A DNA stretch of 64,000 nucleotides. It comes from Gracilaria vermiculophylla (taxonomy: Eukaryota > Rhodophyta > Florideophyceae > Gracilariales > Gracilariaceae). This document shows, piece after piece, positions 63,243-64,000 of this stretch (positions within the stretch are counted from its first letter, which is position 1; every line of letters starts with the position of its first letter). Location: positions 220,888 to 284,887 of the forward strand of contig JAHNZQ020000079.1 in NCBI GenBank assembly GCA_019155205.2, in the 5' to 3' direction. Below the pieces are notes generated by a model. It was not told the DNA's origin and searched no databases. It worked only from the letters and a program-made list of their open reading frames with translations. A program made the position numbers and the translations under genes.

Positions 63243-63796
63243 TGTGGTACTGTCCGCCCTTCTTTCGAGGTAGTAAAGCACAACGTCCGCTAGGAGTTTT
63301 TGTTGACTCCAAAGATGCGTCTTCCTAAAGGTGGTTTTCGGTTTCCGCTGTCGCGAGCCGGGGGAGTTCTAAAAAGGGATCTGCGAACACCAAGCGGAGG
63401 GGGAGGTTAACTGGCCGGACAGTTCTCCTACAGGCACTGCTATGTTGCGACCTGGGGATCGGCGGCTTAGAAACCTGAGGATGATCGACAAGAGTCTCCA
63501 TCCGGAAAAGTAGATGAAGACTCAAGGGTGCTTGATTTACTTCCCCAGAGGTGGAGCTCAACCGGCAGATTAAGTATGAAGCCGAGAGCCCGCCCCGGCA
63601 GGTCTTACTACTGTAGTAATTACCTGCGTAAATTAACTGAAATAAATTGAAATTCTACCATCCCTTATGGATACTGTAGCGCACGCTGGCAAAAATATGC
63701 ACCACGTGGCTCAGTTAATAAAACACGAGCCCTTTTTAGGAATACTTTACCGTAAGGCCTCACCACAAGTTTTCCCTTGGGAGCCACTTTACTTCA
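63243..63796 (-). repeat. 5' LTR 'E' of gypsy element 2
   Basis: On the minus strand starts TGAAGTAAAGTGG and ends GTACCACA. Inside it the sequence goes straight into CTTACCGCCTTGCAGG and pol-like frame, without a TGG-type primer site. Confidence 0.82.
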
Positions 63797-64000
63797 TCTT
63801 TGTCAGAGCAGAAAGTGTCGGGAGCGACAGGGATACCTCTGAAGTTGTTTTCTGGAAGAGACGAGAGCTTGTGACGTTTTCCATGTCAGGATTAAATAAC
63901 TTTCTGTGAGCAATTACAACACAGCTTTCCGTCAGAGGAGGTACGCGTCTGCATACGTGTGAATTGAAGTTCAGTATGTCTCTTGCTTGCGCTATGCGCA
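63797..64000 (+). other. Right flank of gypsy element 2
   Basis: Starts TCTTTGTCAGAGC. Joined to ACTGATC at 57545 it could extend the split gag-like frame, but this is speculative. Nothing else recognisable. Confidence 0.35.

Larger units (their letters stand above)
57546..63796 (-). mobile_element. Gypsy-family element 2 (minus strand), with both LTRs
   Basis: LTR D (57546-58098) and LTR E (63243-63796), same orientation, 553-554 bp each. Polypurine tract AGGAAATGGGG at 58101-58111 beside D marks it as the 3' LTR. Pol runs on the minus strand from near E to about 60520. Between integrase and the 3' LTR lies a plus-strand frame. No gag, protease or standard primer site is seen next to E, so the 5' internal part is probably deleted. 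No clear 5-bp TSD; ATCTT occurs at both outer ends with one-base overlap of the LTR. Confidence 0.82.

Noticed and set aside
57541..63800. A confident 5-bp TSD for gypsy element 2
   Set aside because: ATCTT occurs on both sides but overlaps the LTR terminal base at each end; with TG...CA ends only three bases match. Left open.

Overview
The window is eukaryotic nuclear DNA, most likely from a red alga or a similar alga; this is inferred, and no organism-specific marker is present. Reasons: spliceosomal introns are few and short (two supported, 87 and 110 bp), proteins carry plastid- or mitochondrion-like N-termini, and plastid-type enzymes (lumazine synthase, a DHAR-like protein) sit beside typical eukaryotic proteins (UTP6, syntaxin-16/Tlg2, squalene epoxidase, GDT1, MFSD5, a PHO80-type cyclin). 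Nested LTR retrotransposons of Ty1/copia and Ty3/gypsy type fill the right side. Two 100-N assembly gaps are present (11415-11514 and 36354-36453).

Layout. 1-1000: the 5' end of a minus-strand copia element (LTR, primer-binding site, broken gag). 1370-35867: a gene-dense block of 14 genes. From left to right these are a DHAR-like fusion protein (-), alpha/beta hydrolase (-), bZIP factor (+, one intron), lumazine synthase (-), a ferritin-like protein lacking most iron ligands (-), P-type cyclin (+, broken by a gap), SDR39U1/GC1-type epimerase (-), syntaxin-16/Tlg2 (+), an SbcD-SbcC (Mre11-Rad50-like) single-chain fusion (-, one intron), a coiled-coil protein (-), UTP6 (+), MFSD5-like transporter (-), a type II membrane protein (+), squalene epoxidase (-), GDT1 (+) and an RNase H-fold nuclease (-). 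Roughly 3.2-16 kb is extremely GC-rich with Ala/Arg/Pro-rich proteins; from about 16.3 kb composition falls abruptly toward balanced, apart from GC-rich 5' ends near 31.5-32.9 kb and 35.5-35.8 kb.

36454-64000: a transposon graveyard. The insertion order can be partly read from target-site duplications (TSDs). A minus-strand gypsy element (3' LTR at 40252-41352, pol at 50.8-52.6 kb) was hit by a 541-bp tandem TRIM-like element inside its LTR (TSD CTGTA/CTCTA), by a solo gypsy LTR (TSD CGTCC) that was itself hit by a complete copia element (TSD CTGAC), and probably by a PIF/Harbinger DNA transposon. A second gypsy copy (57546-63796) lies inside a gag-like ORF of yet another element. Both gypsy copies carry a conserved reading frame on the strand opposite to pol. 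All transposon ORFs seen are broken.

The host genes do not form one pathway. Head-to-head pairs (coiled-coil/UTP6, squalene epoxidase/GDT1, SDR39U1/syntaxin) suggest shared promoters; the coiled-coil/UTP6 promoter has two E2F-type sites.
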